DNA of 64,000 nucleotides, taken from positions 496,001 to 560,000 of the forward strand of contig NZ_CP101416.1 in NCBI RefSeq assembly GCF_027942295.1, in the 5' to 3' direction. Numbering within the stretch: the first letter of the stretch is position 1; every line of letters starts with the position of its first letter. Source of the stretch: Pseudanabaena sp. Chao 1811. GTDB taxonomy: Bacteria > Cyanobacteriota > Cyanobacteriia > Pseudanabaenales > Pseudanabaenaceae. The notes under the pieces are model-generated. The model was not told the DNA's origin. It made no database searches and was given only the letters and a program-made list of their open reading frames with translations. Positions 45,709-53,984 of this stretch are shown here, one piece after another. Position numbers and translations under genes: made by a program.

Positions 45709-46833
45709 CTAATATAGCTCGTACTTCATCAACTGACAGGGCAAGGCTCCATTGAGTACCGCCGTTCGTTCCGCACACTTTAATCCAATCGTCTGCGATA
45801 ACTGTTTATTACCACTCAGGACAAACGCAGTCCAGCCCTTAAATTGCTGCTTGAGAACATTCCCTAATTGCTTATAAAAAGCGCCCAAATCACTGTCACG
45901 TCCTAGCCTCTCACCATAGGGAGGATTGCAGAAAACAACGCCACTATCCGCAGGTGCGACCACTTCCGCTAGATCTAATGCTGAGAAATAGACATGATTG
46001 GCTAAGCCACAATTTTTGGCATTGATCATTGCTTGATCGACCACCTCAGGATTGCGATCGCTACCCCAGATAGGTGCAGGTAAAGCATCTAAACGATTAT
46101 CATCAGCTTCTTGAATTAATTTGGCTAAAAGCTCTTGATCAAAATCTAGCCAAGTTTCAAAGCCAAAATGTTCGCGAAACATTCCGGGGGCAATATTTAG
46201 AGCTTTTAAGCTTGCCTCTAGTGGCAAAGTTCCTGAACCGCAGAGGGGATCGTAAAACATTTGATTGGGTTGCCAACCTGACATCTGGATAAGAGCAGCC
46301 GCAAGGGATTCCTTTAAAGGGGCGGCTCCCACCGCAGGACGATAACCGCGACGGTGGAGACTATTGCCAGAGCTATCGAGGCTAACGGTGCAACCATTGT
46401 CATCAATATGCACACCGATTCGCAAATCTGCTTCGTGGGTATCTACATCCGATCGCTCACCAAATCGATCCATCTGCTGATCAACGATCGCATTTTTGAC
46501 TTTGAGCGCTGTAAAATGCGTGTGATTAAGCTGATCGTTTTTGCCAGTAGCATTCACAGACAAGGTCATTTCAGGGGTTAAAAATTCTGACCAGTCGATC
46601 GCTTTAATTCCTTGATAGAGATCATCCGCATCAAGGCAATCAAATTGATCGAGGTGCATTAAGATGCGGAATGGTAATCTTGCCCAGAGATTGACACGAT
46701 AAAGTAAAGTGCGATCGCCTTCAAAGCTAACACCACAAAATCCCGCTTCAACGGAATGAGCACCTAGTTGTTCTAATTCCTGTGCTGCGAGGGCTTCTAA
46801 GCCTCTCGCCACAGTTGCAAAATATTGATTCAT
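45709..46833 (-). CDS. THUMP-domain class I RNA methyltransferase (RlmL-N/YpsC-like)
   Basis: 374 residues. N-terminal ferredoxin-like and THUMP domains (about 1-160; ATVARGLEALAAQELEQLGA, YQGIKAIDWSEFLTPEMTLSVNATGK) are followed by a Rossmann methyltransferase with PLKESLAAALIQMSGW, FYDPLCGSGTLPLEA (SAM-binding, about 191-205), IWGSDRNPEVVDQA and the catalytic VVFCNPPYGERLG (NPPY, about 302-314). This predicts N2-methylation of guanine in 23S rRNA or tRNA. It corresponds to the standalone N-terminal-module enzyme, not the RlmKL fusion. Confidence 0.92.
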   Translation of the reverse strand: MNQYFATVARGLEALAAQELEQLGAHSVEAGFCGVSFEGDRTLLYRVNLWARLPFRILMHLDQFDCLDADDLYQGIKAIDWSEFLTPEMTLSVNATGKNDQLNHTHFTALKVKNAIVDQQMDRFGERSDVDTHEADLRIGVHIDDNGCTVSLDSSGNSLHRRGYRPAVGAAPLKESLAAALIQMSGWQPNQMFYDPLCGSGTLPLEASLKALNIAPGMFREHFGFETWLDFDQELLAKLIQEADDNRLDALPAPIWGSDRNPEVVDQAMINAKNCGLANHVYFSALDLAEVVAPADSGVVFCNPPYGERLGRDSDLGAFYKQLGNVLKQQFKGWTAFVLSGNKQLSQTIGLKCAERTAVLNGALPCQLMKYELY

Positions 46834-46878
46834 TAACCTATCATACTGTTACAGCGCATTGAGCTAACTTGAAACCGA

Positions 46879-46960
46879 GAGAAAATTTTAAAAGCATGGC
46901 TTCGCCATGCTTTTAAAATTTTCTCTGTACCGATTTAAGGGGGAGTTAGAGGGGGTAAAA
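46879..46960. repeat. 22-bp perfect hairpin plus half repeat element
   Basis: GAGAAAATTTTAAAAGCATGGC (46879-46900), TTC loop, exact complement 46904-46925. It is followed by TTAAGGGGGAGTTAGAGGGG, the right half of the CCCCTTGAAAGGGG element. The combination lies between the methyltransferase and the lipoprotein gene. Confidence 0.85.
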
Positions 46961-47030
46961 GTAGAAATTTTTGCTAAACAGGATGCTTATCAAATACGCT
47001 CTAAGCCTTAACAGGCTGTCAATTGCCCCA

Positions 47031-48218
47031 TTATTGTTTAGTATTCACTACATCCAATGATTGCAGAACTTTGTTATATTCCTCAAAATTGATCGGATTG
47101 CAAGGCTTTCCATTGGTAGACAATCCACCTGTAATCAAAGACTGACCTTCCGCGTTCTTCCGAATCCATCCCCAGTGCTGCAAGGTTCCACTACGACTAT
47201 GTGTTCCCGAAGACACTTCAACTACTCCCACCTTCGTATCAATTTGCATCTTACTCGGATTCTTTTGCCACATTGACTGATAGCCAGATCCTGCTTCAAG
47301 ACAGGTGTTGTCTGTACCGATATATTGAATATTATAAAAAGAATAGTCGGCAGCTTGTGAGGTTTGCTTTTTGTATGCCTTAAAGCTGCCAAGTTTAGTT
47401 CCCGCAGGTAAATAAGTCGGGAGAATCACATCTATTCCCAATTGCGACAATTGATTTTTTTGCTCTGCGGACAAGAGATTATCGGAATTGCTAGGATTGG
47501 ATGCGATCGCACTTTGATTTATTGCATTGTTGGTACTGGTATTTTCGCCAAAATCCAGCACTTTTAGTGCTTGTAGCACCTTGTCATATTCTGCGTCACT
47601 AATAGAATTGCAACGAATATTTCTACCCTCTTGACTAGAAGGCATCCAACCACCAGTTCTTAGCATATATGCACTAGTTGGTGAACCACTGGGAACGCTA
47701 AAGCGTCCCATCGTAATTGGCTTATCCTCAACATTGCCATAAATAATAGTCACGTCCTTATTGCTAATCGGAATCTGCATGAACCTTCGAGGCATCCGTG
47801 AAGTCAACATCGCAGGATCGGTATTCAAAGAAATATCGAAACAGGCATCATCTTCTCCTTTATAAAGAATGGAATAGTATGCATAGCTCCCAGAACGTAA
47901 CTCTTCTCTACCAGCCTCAAGTTTAATTACCCGAAATCCCGCAGGAAGATAGGTCGGCACAATAATAGGTACGGACAGTTCTCTTAGCTTGTCTTTTTGG
48001 GCTGCATCCAGAAGATCTCCTGTGGCTTGGGCAACTTGAGCTACTGGAGTTGCGGTCACAGAGTTGGTGGGACTCGCTTCTGACTTTGCAGTTGCGGCTA
48101 CTGAAGCATCGCTAGAACTGGTCGTTGTTTTAGTGGCAATAGGATTGCTACAACTAACAAGAGTACTTAGAGACAAGCTTGCAAAGATACAGGATGCAAG
48201 TTCGGGTAGTTTGATCAT
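47031..48218 (-). CDS. Lipoprotein with two homologous modules, unknown function
   Basis: 395 residues. Signal peptide with lipobox LSTLVSC (Cys23), a Ser/Thr/Ala-rich linker (about 24-68), then two copies of one module. Module A (about 70-220): DAAQKDKLRELSVPIIVPTYLPAGFRV ... YYSILYKGEDDACFDI ... EYDKVLQALKVLDF. Module B (about 243-395): SAEQKNQLSQLGIDVILPTYLPAGTKL ... SFYNIQYIGTDNTCLEA ... EYNKVLQSLDVV. Each has a PTYLPAG motif and a single Cys pair candidate. A family name was not recognised. Probably an envelope-facing binding protein. Confidence 0.75.
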   Translation of the reverse strand: MIKLPELASCIFASLSLSTLVSCSNPIATKTTTSSSDASVAATAKSEASPTNSVTATPVAQVAQATGDLLDAAQKDKLRELSVPIIVPTYLPAGFRVIKLEAGREELRSGSYAYYSILYKGEDDACFDISLNTDPAMLTSRMPRRFMQIPISNKDVTIIYGNVEDKPITMGRFSVPSGSPTSAYMLRTGGWMPSSQEGRNIRCNSISDAEYDKVLQALKVLDFGENTSTNNAINQSAIASNPSNSDNLLSAEQKNQLSQLGIDVILPTYLPAGTKLGSFKAYKKQTSQAADYSFYNIQYIGTDNTCLEAGSGYQSMWQKNPSKMQIDTKVGVVEVSSGTHSRSGTLQHWGWIRKNAEGQSLITGGLSTNGKPCNPINFEEYNKVLQSLDVVNTKQ

Positions 48219-48275
48219 TACAAGAATATGTTTATAAGCTTATATTTTGATGATATTATTATAAACAATAAAAAC

Positions 48276-48354
48276 AAAAACAGAAGAGAGTTGCAGCGCT
48301 TTGCGCTGCAACTCTCTTCTGTTTTTTGTCTTAGCTCACTTGGCTATAGCCATA
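48276..48354. repeat. TATAGC-family element, partial copy 5
   Basis: A perfect 24-bp hairpin (48276-48299 / 48303-48326, TTT loop) whose arms CAGAAGAGAGTTGCAGCGC resemble the copy at 25444, followed by the right end TGGCTATAGCCATA (48341-48354). The left end is degenerate. Confidence 0.7.
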
Positions 48355-48356
48355 AT

Positions 48357-48473
48357 TTAACGTCAGTTCGACGAAGGCGAAAAATGGAAAAAATCGCTAA
48401 GCGATTTTTTCCATTTTTCGCCATTTGTGCGGCGCTTCGCGCCGCACAAATGGCGTTATCGAACTCACGTTAA
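48357..48473. repeat. MITE-like element, AACGT(C/G)AGTTCG family, copy 1
   Basis: Ends TTAACGTCAGTTCGA (48357-48371) and TCGAACTCACGTTAA (48459-48473). Inside are two long hairpins sharing a GCC overlap: 48376-48397/48401-48422 (22 bp, TAA loop) and 48420-48435/48439-48454 (16 bp, TTC loop). Its right end forms the stop codon of the TrpD2-like gene. Confidence 0.85.
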
Positions 48474-49513
48474 TTTAATTTGCTGTTATCTTGTAAATCC
48501 TCTAATTTTTGCAATGCTGCACCACTACTGATAATTTCTTGGGCATAGGTGATCGCCTCTGTAATATCTCCATGTAGTCCATAGAGCCAGAGATAAAAGC
48601 CACAATTCCACAATACCGAGTTGAGGTATTCGGAAGGTTCATTTTTGATGGCAGAGATGATTTTTGCCGCGATTTCAGAAGCATCTGCGATCGCAGGATC
48701 TTCTGAACTAAAGCCGTAATTTCTTGCCGATAAAGTCAAACGTTCAAAGCGATCGCCTCGGTTAATGCCGATAATTGCTGTACGCGATCGCGGTAAATCG
48801 ACGCTTCCTTCCCAACCTTTCACTGTTGCAAACTCAGTAATGCCATGCTTGGCAAAGGCTTCTCGAATATTTGTCTCAGTGGGTGGATGCACAAATCCCG
48901 ACACGATTAATTGTTGCCCTTGGTAGGGAGACCACATTAGCTCAATAGTTGCGAAGGGTGGACGCTTACCAATTTGTTCGCGATAGGGAACAATACTTTG
49001 AGCAAGGGGAAAATGTTTAGGCAAATAGACAAATCCCAAATGATGCTGTTCTAGATTTTGCTGTACTTGGGCAAGCTCTAAACTTTGCCAATTCAGTCCC
49101 AATTCATGCCAGATCTCAATCAACGGCAGCCCTTCCTTGGTAGGCATCCGATCGCCACCATGCATTAACACAGGAATGCCTGCTGCTGCCAACACAATTG
49201 CAGTTGCAGGATTAATAGGCGCAGTCTTTGATCTCCCGTCGTAGGGCAATCCCAGTACTAATACCCTTTTATCAGTAGCGATCGCTGCGACCTTAGCCCC
49301 CAAAAATTTATAGGCATCCAGCATTCCCGCCAACTCATCACTAGTTGGACGCTTAATCCGATGGGCGATCATAAATGCCCCGATCTGTGCAGGAGTTGCT
49401 TCTCCTTGCAACATCATCACTGTGGCACGTTCTGCCTCTTGGCGCGTTAAGCTTTTGCTGGTATGTGTACCGCTACCAACTTTACGCAAAAATTCGCGAA
49501 ATTCTTTACTCAT
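48470..49513 (-). CDS. Anthranilate phosphoribosyltransferase-family protein (TrpD2/YbiB-like)
   Basis: 347 residues with the glycosyltransferase family 3 plan: helical N-domain (SLTRQEAERATVMMLQGEATPAQIGAFMIAHRIK, about 22-55) and phosphoribosyltransferase-like domain (AGIPVLMHGGDRMP, about 111-124; ELMWSPYQGQQLIVSGF). The canonical TrpD KGTG/KHGNR motifs are altered, as in the TrpD2 (YbiB) group, whose members bind DNA rather than making phosphoribosyl anthranilate. The TAA stop and last bases are part of a MITE-like terminal repeat. Confidence 0.85.
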   Translation of the reverse strand: MSKEFREFLRKVGSGTHTSKSLTRQEAERATVMMLQGEATPAQIGAFMIAHRIKRPTSDELAGMLDAYKFLGAKVAAIATDKRVLVLGLPYDGRSKTAPINPATAIVLAAAGIPVLMHGGDRMPTKEGLPLIEIWHELGLNWQSLELAQVQQNLEQHHLGFVYLPKHFPLAQSIVPYREQIGKRPPFATIELMWSPYQGQQLIVSGFVHPPTETNIREAFAKHGITEFATVKGWEGSVDLPRSRTAIIGINRGDRFERLTLSARNYGFSSEDPAIADASEIAAKIISAIKNEPSEYLNSVLWNCGFYLWLYGLHGDITEAITYAQEIISSGAALQKLEDLQDNSKLN

Positions 49514-49625
49514 TACTCTTTGGGTGAATTTAATGCAAAAGTCGGTTAGATGTTGAATTATCTCACAGGCTTGCCATTTAAAAAAATGATAATAAGTAGA
49601 GCAAAGCTTTACCCATTACCATTTT

Positions 49626-50555
49626 TTAAGAACTCAAAGCACTTTTTAAGATGATCGGAATTTCCTGTTGCACCATTTCGGCAGCGAGCTTACAAAAATA
49701 TTGAATTGGCGGAATTTGAATGCGATCGATGGTCGTCACTAACACAATCTCGCGAGTTAAGTTGGGTTCACTGAGCGATCGCACCACCAAGTCAGAATCA
49801 TAATTTAACTCCACTAAAAAAGTTTCAGGCAACAGTGCAATCAAACTACCTTGCTTCACTACTCCTCGAAAAGCTTCAAGAGCATTTAGTTCCAAAGCAG
49901 CATTCAAGCGAATTCCCTGACGATTGAACTGATCTTGTACTAGGCGCTGTAACCCATAGCCATCCTTAAATACTGCCTGCGGAAAGTTATCGAGATCTCT
50001 CCAAGTTATAACCTCTTTTTTACTCAGTGGATGCTGAGCAGGTAGCAATAATTGAATCTTTTCTTCATATAATCTTGTGATTACCATTTCCGAACTCGCG
50101 GTCAAAAATGGATTATTCATCACGATCGCAATATCAATCAATCCATCTTTGAGAACCTTAAGAGCGCGATCGCTTCCTAATGTCGTTACCCGCAATTGTA
50201 CGTTTGGATAAGTCCGAGAAAATTTTTGTAATATCGGCGGTAATTGATAGGCACAGGCGGAAGGAATTCCTGCTACACAGAGTTCTGTTTGCTTACCCGC
50301 TTGCAAATCAGTTAGCTCCTGCTCGGCAGTTGCCCAGATCTGACAAATTTTCTTGGCATGAGGTAATAGGCGATCGCCACCCAAAGTCAGCTTGGCATTG
50401 CCCTGACGATGAAACAACGATAAGCCGACAGTTGCCTCCAGAGACTGCACCTGTCGGCTTATCGTTGATTGACTAACACCGCACTTCTGGGCTGCCTGTT
50501 GAAAGTTTCCCGTTTCTGCCACTGCCAAAAAAGCCTGTAACTGTTCCAAACGCAT
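49626..50555 (-). CDS. LysR-family transcriptional regulator
   Basis: 309 residues. The N-terminal winged helix-turn-helix (MRLEQLQAFLAVAETGNFQQAAQKCGVSQSTISRQVQSLEATVG, 1-44) is followed by a periplasmic-binding-protein-like effector domain (about 90-300; TELCVAGIPSACAYQLPPILQKF, DIAIVMNNPF). It is divergently transcribed from larB across 117 bp, the usual LysR arrangement, so it may control larB and itself. The coinducer is unknown. Resembles the cyanobacterial CmpR/RbcR/NdhR group only in general layout. Confidence 0.92.
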   Translation of the reverse strand: MRLEQLQAFLAVAETGNFQQAAQKCGVSQSTISRQVQSLEATVGLSLFHRQGNAKLTLGGDRLLPHAKKICQIWATAEQELTDLQAGKQTELCVAGIPSACAYQLPPILQKFSRTYPNVQLRVTTLGSDRALKVLKDGLIDIAIVMNNPFLTASSEMVITRLYEEKIQLLLPAQHPLSKKEVITWRDLDNFPQAVFKDGYGLQRLVQDQFNRQGIRLNAALELNALEAFRGVVKQGSLIALLPETFLVELNYDSDLVVRSLSEPNLTREIVLVTTIDRIQIPPIQYFCKLAAEMVQQEIPIILKSALSS

Positions 50556-50672
50556 GAGAGATTAACGCTATTCTAGTTAAGTCTCCCATCATTAAGCCGC
50601 TTCTAGGTTTTCGGAAAAGTAGCATCGGTAACAAGCTAGATTAAAAGGTAAATCCACTATTTCTTAATTTCT

Positions 50673-51422
50673 ATGCACGATAACTTAAAGCAACTATTAG
50701 AAACAGTTGCAACGGGGGAACTAAGCCCAGAGAAAGCTTTAGAAGAGTTGAAATATCTCCACTATGAATCAGTGGGAAACTTTGCCAAAATTGATCATCA
50801 TCGCAATTTACGAACAGGCTTTCCTGAAGTAATTTTTGGATTGGGCAAAACCCCCGAACAAATTGTGCAAATCATGCGCGTAATGGAATCCAAAAATCCT
50901 CTAGTTATGGCAACTAAAATTTCGGCAGCAGTTTATGCCCAAATCCAGCCATCTTTGCGCGGTTTGCGATATTTCCCCCTCGCCCAAATTTGCTGCCTTG
51001 GCGAATCAACGATGAAAAAAGAAGGGACAATTACAATTCTTACCGCAGGTACTGCCGATCTGCCGATCGCCGAAGAAGCTGCGATTACATCAGAACTCTG
51101 TGGCTTTACAGTTAAGCGACTTTGGGATGTGGGTGTCGCAGGAATTCATCGCTTGCTCAGTCATCGGGATGTGATCGCCAATGCCGATGTGATTATTGTT
51201 GTCGCAGGAATGGAAGGAGCATTAGCAAGTGTTGTCGCAGGTCTGGCAGATTGTCCGATTGTGGCAGTTCCTACCAGCATCGGTTATGGCGCAAGTTTTA
51301 ATGGATTAGCTCCATTACTCACCATGCTCAATTCCTGTGCTACAGGTGTAGGTGTAGTGAATATTGACAATGGTTTTGGAGCCGCCATGCTAGCAGGGAA
51401 AATTTTACATCGTCATCAATAG
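50673..51422 (+). CDS. larB: Nickel-pincer cofactor biosynthesis protein LarB
   Basis: 249 residues. A helical N-terminus (LLETVATGELSPEKALEELKYLHYESVGNFAKIDHHR) is followed by the PurE/AIR-carboxylase-like domain: GTITILTAGTADLPIAEEAAITSELCGF (about 112-139), DVGVAGIHRLLSHRD, VIIVVAGMEGALASVVAGLADCPIVAVPTSIGYGASFNG (about 174-212). LarB carboxylates and hydrolyses nicotinic acid adenine dinucleotide to begin synthesis of the nickel-pincer nucleotide. larC and larE are not adjacent. Confidence 0.92.
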   Translation: MHDNLKQLLETVATGELSPEKALEELKYLHYESVGNFAKIDHHRNLRTGFPEVIFGLGKTPEQIVQIMRVMESKNPLVMATKISAAVYAQIQPSLRGLRYFPLAQICCLGESTMKKEGTITILTAGTADLPIAEEAAITSELCGFTVKRLWDVGVAGIHRLLSHRDVIANADVIIVVAGMEGALASVVAGLADCPIVAVPTSIGYGASFNGLAPLLTMLNSCATGVGVVNIDNGFGAAMLAGKILHRHQ

Positions 51423-51450
51423 AATAGGACTTCCGCGATACTAATGAATT

Positions 51451-51495
51451 TCGAGTGGATGTGGCGCGGGCGAAGCCCGCGCCACATCCACTCGA
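51451..51495. repeat. Perfect 21-bp hairpin, GAA loop
   Basis: TCGAGTGGATGTGGCGCGGG and its exact complement around a GAA loop (arms 51451-51471 and 51475-51495), downstream of larB and convergent with the phosphopantetheinyl transferase gene. Confidence 0.9.
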
Positions 51496-51506
51496 TGCGT
51501 ATTAAG

Positions 51507-51540
51507 AAAGTCAAGAATCGGTGAACCGATTCTTGACTTT
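51507..51540. terminator. 16-bp hairpin between convergent genes
   Basis: AAAGTCAAGAATCGGT (51507-51522) and ACCGATTCTTGACTTT (51525-51540), with A/T-rich ends and a 2-nt spacer, touching the stop codon of the phosphopantetheinyl transferase gene. Probably its terminator. Confidence 0.75.
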
Positions 51541-52217
51541 CAAGGGAGTAAATAACACGAACGTTGATTAATGCACAAAGCGGCAGCATAACTTATGCCT
51601 AGTTCTAATTCTGTACTTAGGAGTTTTAAGTTCCAATCTCCGATCTGCAAAGTTGTACCGATCGCTGTTTCTAATAATGGCGAAACATCTAAACCTTCAA
51701 GAATATTAGTAATTCCCTGTCCAGTTGCCTTTCCATAGGCTTCCTTGAGTGTCCATGCTTGATAAAAAGCCTGAACTGCTAAAGATGGATCGCGATCGCC
51801 AAGTCCTTTAATTACCTCATACTCTGATGGTGAGAAATATCTCTGGGCAATTCCCTCAATATCACATTGAGGATTGATATATTCCAAATCGATGCCTACC
51901 TCGCGATCGCTACTGACAACATAAATTGCGAAATCTTGAGAATGGGCTAGATTAAAATAAATACCCTTGGAGTTTTGAAGATAGGGTTTACCGCGATCGC
52001 TATAGCTAAACTGAATTGCTTTGGGTTTACAACCTAGCCATTGCGCCAAGATGATCCTTAAATTTCCCCTTGCGGCTACAAAATTGCGTCTCAGATTTTC
52101 TCGCTTAAACCGATCCGCCCGCGATCGCTCATCCTCAGATAAAAGTTTCCAGAGGCGATCGCACTCAATTTCAGAGATATCGAGCCTCGCTTGATATAGT
52201 TGCAAATCTGTAGTCAT
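51540..52217 (-). CDS. 4'-phosphopantetheinyl transferase (Sfp/HetI type)
   Basis: 225 residues. It transfers phosphopantetheine from CoA to carrier proteins (fatty acid, polyketide or peptide synthases). Motifs: ARGNLRIILAQWLGCKPKAIQFSYSDRGKPYL (about 49-80), the magnesium-binding VGIDLEYI (about 107-114) and AFYQAWTLKEAYGKATGQG (about 148-166). In cyanobacteria the Sfp-type enzyme (HetI-like) usually serves all carrier proteins. The first six codons (MTTDLQ) coincide with a terminal inverted repeat of a palindromic element. Confidence 0.93.
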   Translation of the reverse strand: MTTDLQLYQARLDISEIECDRLWKLLSEDERSRADRFKRENLRRNFVAARGNLRIILAQWLGCKPKAIQFSYSDRGKPYLQNSKGIYFNLAHSQDFAIYVVSSDREVGIDLEYINPQCDIEGIAQRYFSPSEYEVIKGLGDRDPSLAVQAFYQAWTLKEAYGKATGQGITNILEGLDVSPLLETAIGTTLQIGDWNLKLLSTELELGISYAAALCINQRSCYLLP

Positions 52218-52286
52218 TTGTGAGATTAAATAATTTGGGAGACTGCGCCCCTTTGGGGCGCGTCTCCCAAATAACTACAGATTTGC
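52202..52286. repeat. Inverted-repeat element overlapping a start codon
   Basis: Perfect 13-bp ends GCAAATCTGTAGT (52202-52214) and ACTACAGATTTGC (52274-52286) around a GC-rich hairpin ATTTGGGAGACTGCGCCCC-TTT-GGGGCGCGTCTCCCAAAT (one bulged T). The left end encodes codons 2-6 of the phosphopantetheinyl transferase. The right end lies 40 bp before the 52327 gene. Confidence 0.88.
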
Positions 52287-52326
52287 TATAGACTCTTGGA
52301 ATTTGAGATGAATTGAGAAAAACTCT

Positions 52327-52638
52327 ATGAACTTGCCTTTAGTAATCGGAGCATTAGTCGTATCGCTGCTGCTGTTGTGGTGGTTGCTCAGCGTGATTAA
52401 AGCTAGTTTTAAAACCGCCTTTCTGGTAGTTGCCGTTATTTTTAGCATCCAAGTGTTAACAGGTATCGGTCCCCAACAAATTTTTGCGCAGGTGGGGCAA
52501 TGGTTTAGTGGCTTTTTTGGCGGATTGGGCAACTGGCTCCAAAACTGGGGCGGTAAGGGCAAAGTTGACGCTGATCCCAAAAAGCAATCAGCAATTTGGT
52601 TATTTCAACTCGCTGTGGAAATGCTTAGCAATATCTAA
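52327..52638 (+). CDS. Small membrane protein, unknown
   Basis: 103 residues. A strongly hydrophobic start (LPLVIGALVVSLLLLWWLLSVI, about 3-24), a second segment (TAFLVVAVIFSIQVLTGI, about 30-47) and an aromatic/glycine amphipathic stretch (QVGQWFSGFFGGLGNWLQNWGG, about 55-76). A conserved-looking small cyanobacterial membrane protein, but no family was recognised. It is followed by a strong hairpin terminator, which supports real expression. Confidence 0.65.
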   Translation: MNLPLVIGALVVSLLLLWWLLSVIKASFKTAFLVVAVIFSIQVLTGIGPQQIFAQVGQWFSGFFGGLGNWLQNWGGKGKVDADPKKQSAIWLFQLAVEMLSNI

Positions 52639-52642
52639 TCTT

Positions 52643-52674
52643 TTTGGTGTCGCGGCAAGCCGCGACACCAAAAG
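52643..52674. terminator. Bidirectional hairpin terminator
   Basis: TTTTGGTGTCGCGGC-AA-GCCGCGACACCAAAA, a perfect 15-bp stem between the convergent ends of the 52327 gene and the ThiS/MoaD-like gene. Confidence 0.85.
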
Positions 52675-52680
52675 CTAGGT

Positions 52681-52956
52681 CTAGCCCCCTGCGATCGCAG
52701 GAATGATGCTTACTTCATCGCCATCCTTGAGGGCAGTATTTGCCCCTTCGAGAAAACGAATATCTTCGCTGTTGACATAAAAATTAACAAAGCGGCGAAG
52801 ATTTCCTTGCTCGTCACAAATACGAGCCTTGATCCCCGGACAATTGTTTTCCAATGAGTCAATGATTTCTTTAACCGAAGCACCAGCACATTCTACGGTG
52901 GCTTGGTTATTGGTTAATTGTTGTAGAGGAGTGGGAATTAAAACTTTGACAGCCAT
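52681..52956 (-). CDS. ThiS/MoaD-family sulfur carrier protein
   Basis: 91 residues of the beta-grasp fold ending in the required Gly-Gly (IPAIAGG). Pattern: [82 protein letters not shown]. The embedded RRFVNFYVN segment is seen in CysO/MoaD-type carriers used for cysteine or molybdopterin sulfur transfer. The partner enzyme is not nearby, so the pathway is undecided. Confidence 0.9.
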   Translation of the reverse strand: MAVKVLIPTPLQQLTNNQATVECAGASVKEIIDSLENNCPGIKARICDEQGNLRRFVNFYVNSEDIRFLEGANTALKDGDEVSIIPAIAGG

Positions 52957-53064
52957 ATTTTTGTATCGATATCTGAGAACTTTAGACTTGAACTTTAGGG
53001 TCGGACTTTAGATTTTGCCATACTGACCGATTTACATTTTAACGCGATCGCTTCCATAAAACAG

Positions 53065-53085
53065 AGGCAGCGCATTGCGCTGCCT
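53065..53085. repeat. Short hairpin with ATT loop
   Basis: AGGCAGCGC-ATT-GCGCTGCCT, a 9-bp perfect stem between the ThiS/MoaD-like gene start and the end of the secreted-protein gene. It is a candidate terminator for the latter. Confidence 0.7.
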
Positions 53086-53106
53086 TTGCTTACTTGTGAT
53101 TCACGA

Positions 53107-53601
53107 TTAGCGCCTGACCTTACCTGCAAATCCTGATGCTTTAAATTGTTTTAGCTCCAGTGGTTCAGGTTGATCGGCAGGAACAGCAACCATAATCTGA
53201 AAATTACTTGTGCCTGTGGGGATCTCTTCAACTGCACCTAGCCTTGCGCGTTCGGGCATAGCATCATTACCATTAGCATCATAAATGCGCCCAAAAATGT
53301 CGGCATTGTAAACAACTTTACCTGAAGTATTGTTGGCTTCTCCTTTGATGATGTAGCAGTTAGCCGACATCACCCCGCCGCCTAGCACCATATGCTTACC
53401 TACATCACCTGTACATGGCTCATAGGTAACATTAGTTAGCTTGATTTGCACATTTGCCGAAGCGGGATTGCTAAAAGCAAAGGTACAGAGGCAAAGTATC
53501 AGGGATAAAACGCTAACTTGAAAGATTTTGAGCAGGTTTTGCCAAGTTTTTGTCAAAGGGATAAATTGCCCATTTGATATCTTGTGATTTGCGATCGCCA
53601 T
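53107..53601 (-). CDS. Predicted secreted protein, unknown
   Basis: The open frame runs to 53841 but would overlap psbK fully. The ATG at 53601 gives 164 residues with a signal peptide: KIFQVSVLSLILCLCTFAFSNPASA, likely cut before NVQIKL. The mature domain (about 115 residues) is beta-rich with VQIKLTNVTYEPCTGDVGKHMVLGGGVMSANCYIIKGEANN and a Cys pair, ending in a charged tail. Probably periplasmic or thylakoid-lumenal. No family recognised. It is divergent from psbK with a 106-bp gap. Confidence 0.7.
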   Translation of the reverse strand: MAIANHKISNGQFIPLTKTWQNLLKIFQVSVLSLILCLCTFAFSNPASANVQIKLTNVTYEPCTGDVGKHMVLGGGVMSANCYIIKGEANNTSGKVVYNADIFGRIYDANGNDAMPERARLGAVEEIPTGTSNFQIMVAVPADQPEPLELKQFKASGFAGKVRR

Positions 53602-53707
53602 AAATAAACCTATTTTATAAACCCTTGGATAAAAAATTTTCAGAAAAAAGAATGGCTTCTTTGACGTGGTAAAATTCATCTTAGCTCTTGAAGGAGGTCT
53701 ATTTTTA

Positions 53708-53845
53708 ATGCCACTTAGTCTATTGATTGCCACATTACCTGAAGCGTATAGAATTTTCGATCCACTGGTAAACGTTCTTCCTGTGATCCCTGTATTCTTC
53801 TTGCTACTTGCATTTGTATGGCAAGCAGCAGTCGGTTTCAAATAG
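53708..53845 (+). CDS. psbK: Photosystem II protein PsbK
   Basis: A 45-residue precursor: [21 protein letters not shown] then [20 protein letters not shown] and VGFK. The mature part (from [35 protein letters not shown]) is the standard PsbK sequence, a single-helix subunit of photosystem II near CP43. A strong ribosome binding site (GGAGG) precedes the ATG. It is transcribed alone, with a hairpin terminator downstream. Confidence 0.96.
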   Translation: MPLSLLIATLPEAYRIFDPLVNVLPVIPVFFLLLAFVWQAAVGFK

Positions 53846-53944
53846 GTTTCAATTTAAGTCTTGACTTAATCAAAAAAACTTATAACAAACTTTTCGGTAC
53901 ATCTCATACAGTTGTACTGACGCATTTATAAAACAAAAACGATA

Positions 53945-53984
53945 AAAGCAATCGGGGTGACGGCAACGTTACCCCGATTGCTTT
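53945..53984 (+). terminator. psbK terminator
   Basis: AAAGCAATCGGGGTGACG (53945-53962) and CGTTACCCCGATTGCTTT (53967-53984): an 18-bp stem with one G-U pair and a GCAA tetraloop. Confidence 0.8.

Noticed and set aside
53602-53841. N-terminal extension of the 53107 gene on the minus strand
   Set aside because: It overlaps psbK antisense almost completely. A signal peptide appears just after the ATG at 53601, so the extension is unlikely to be translated.
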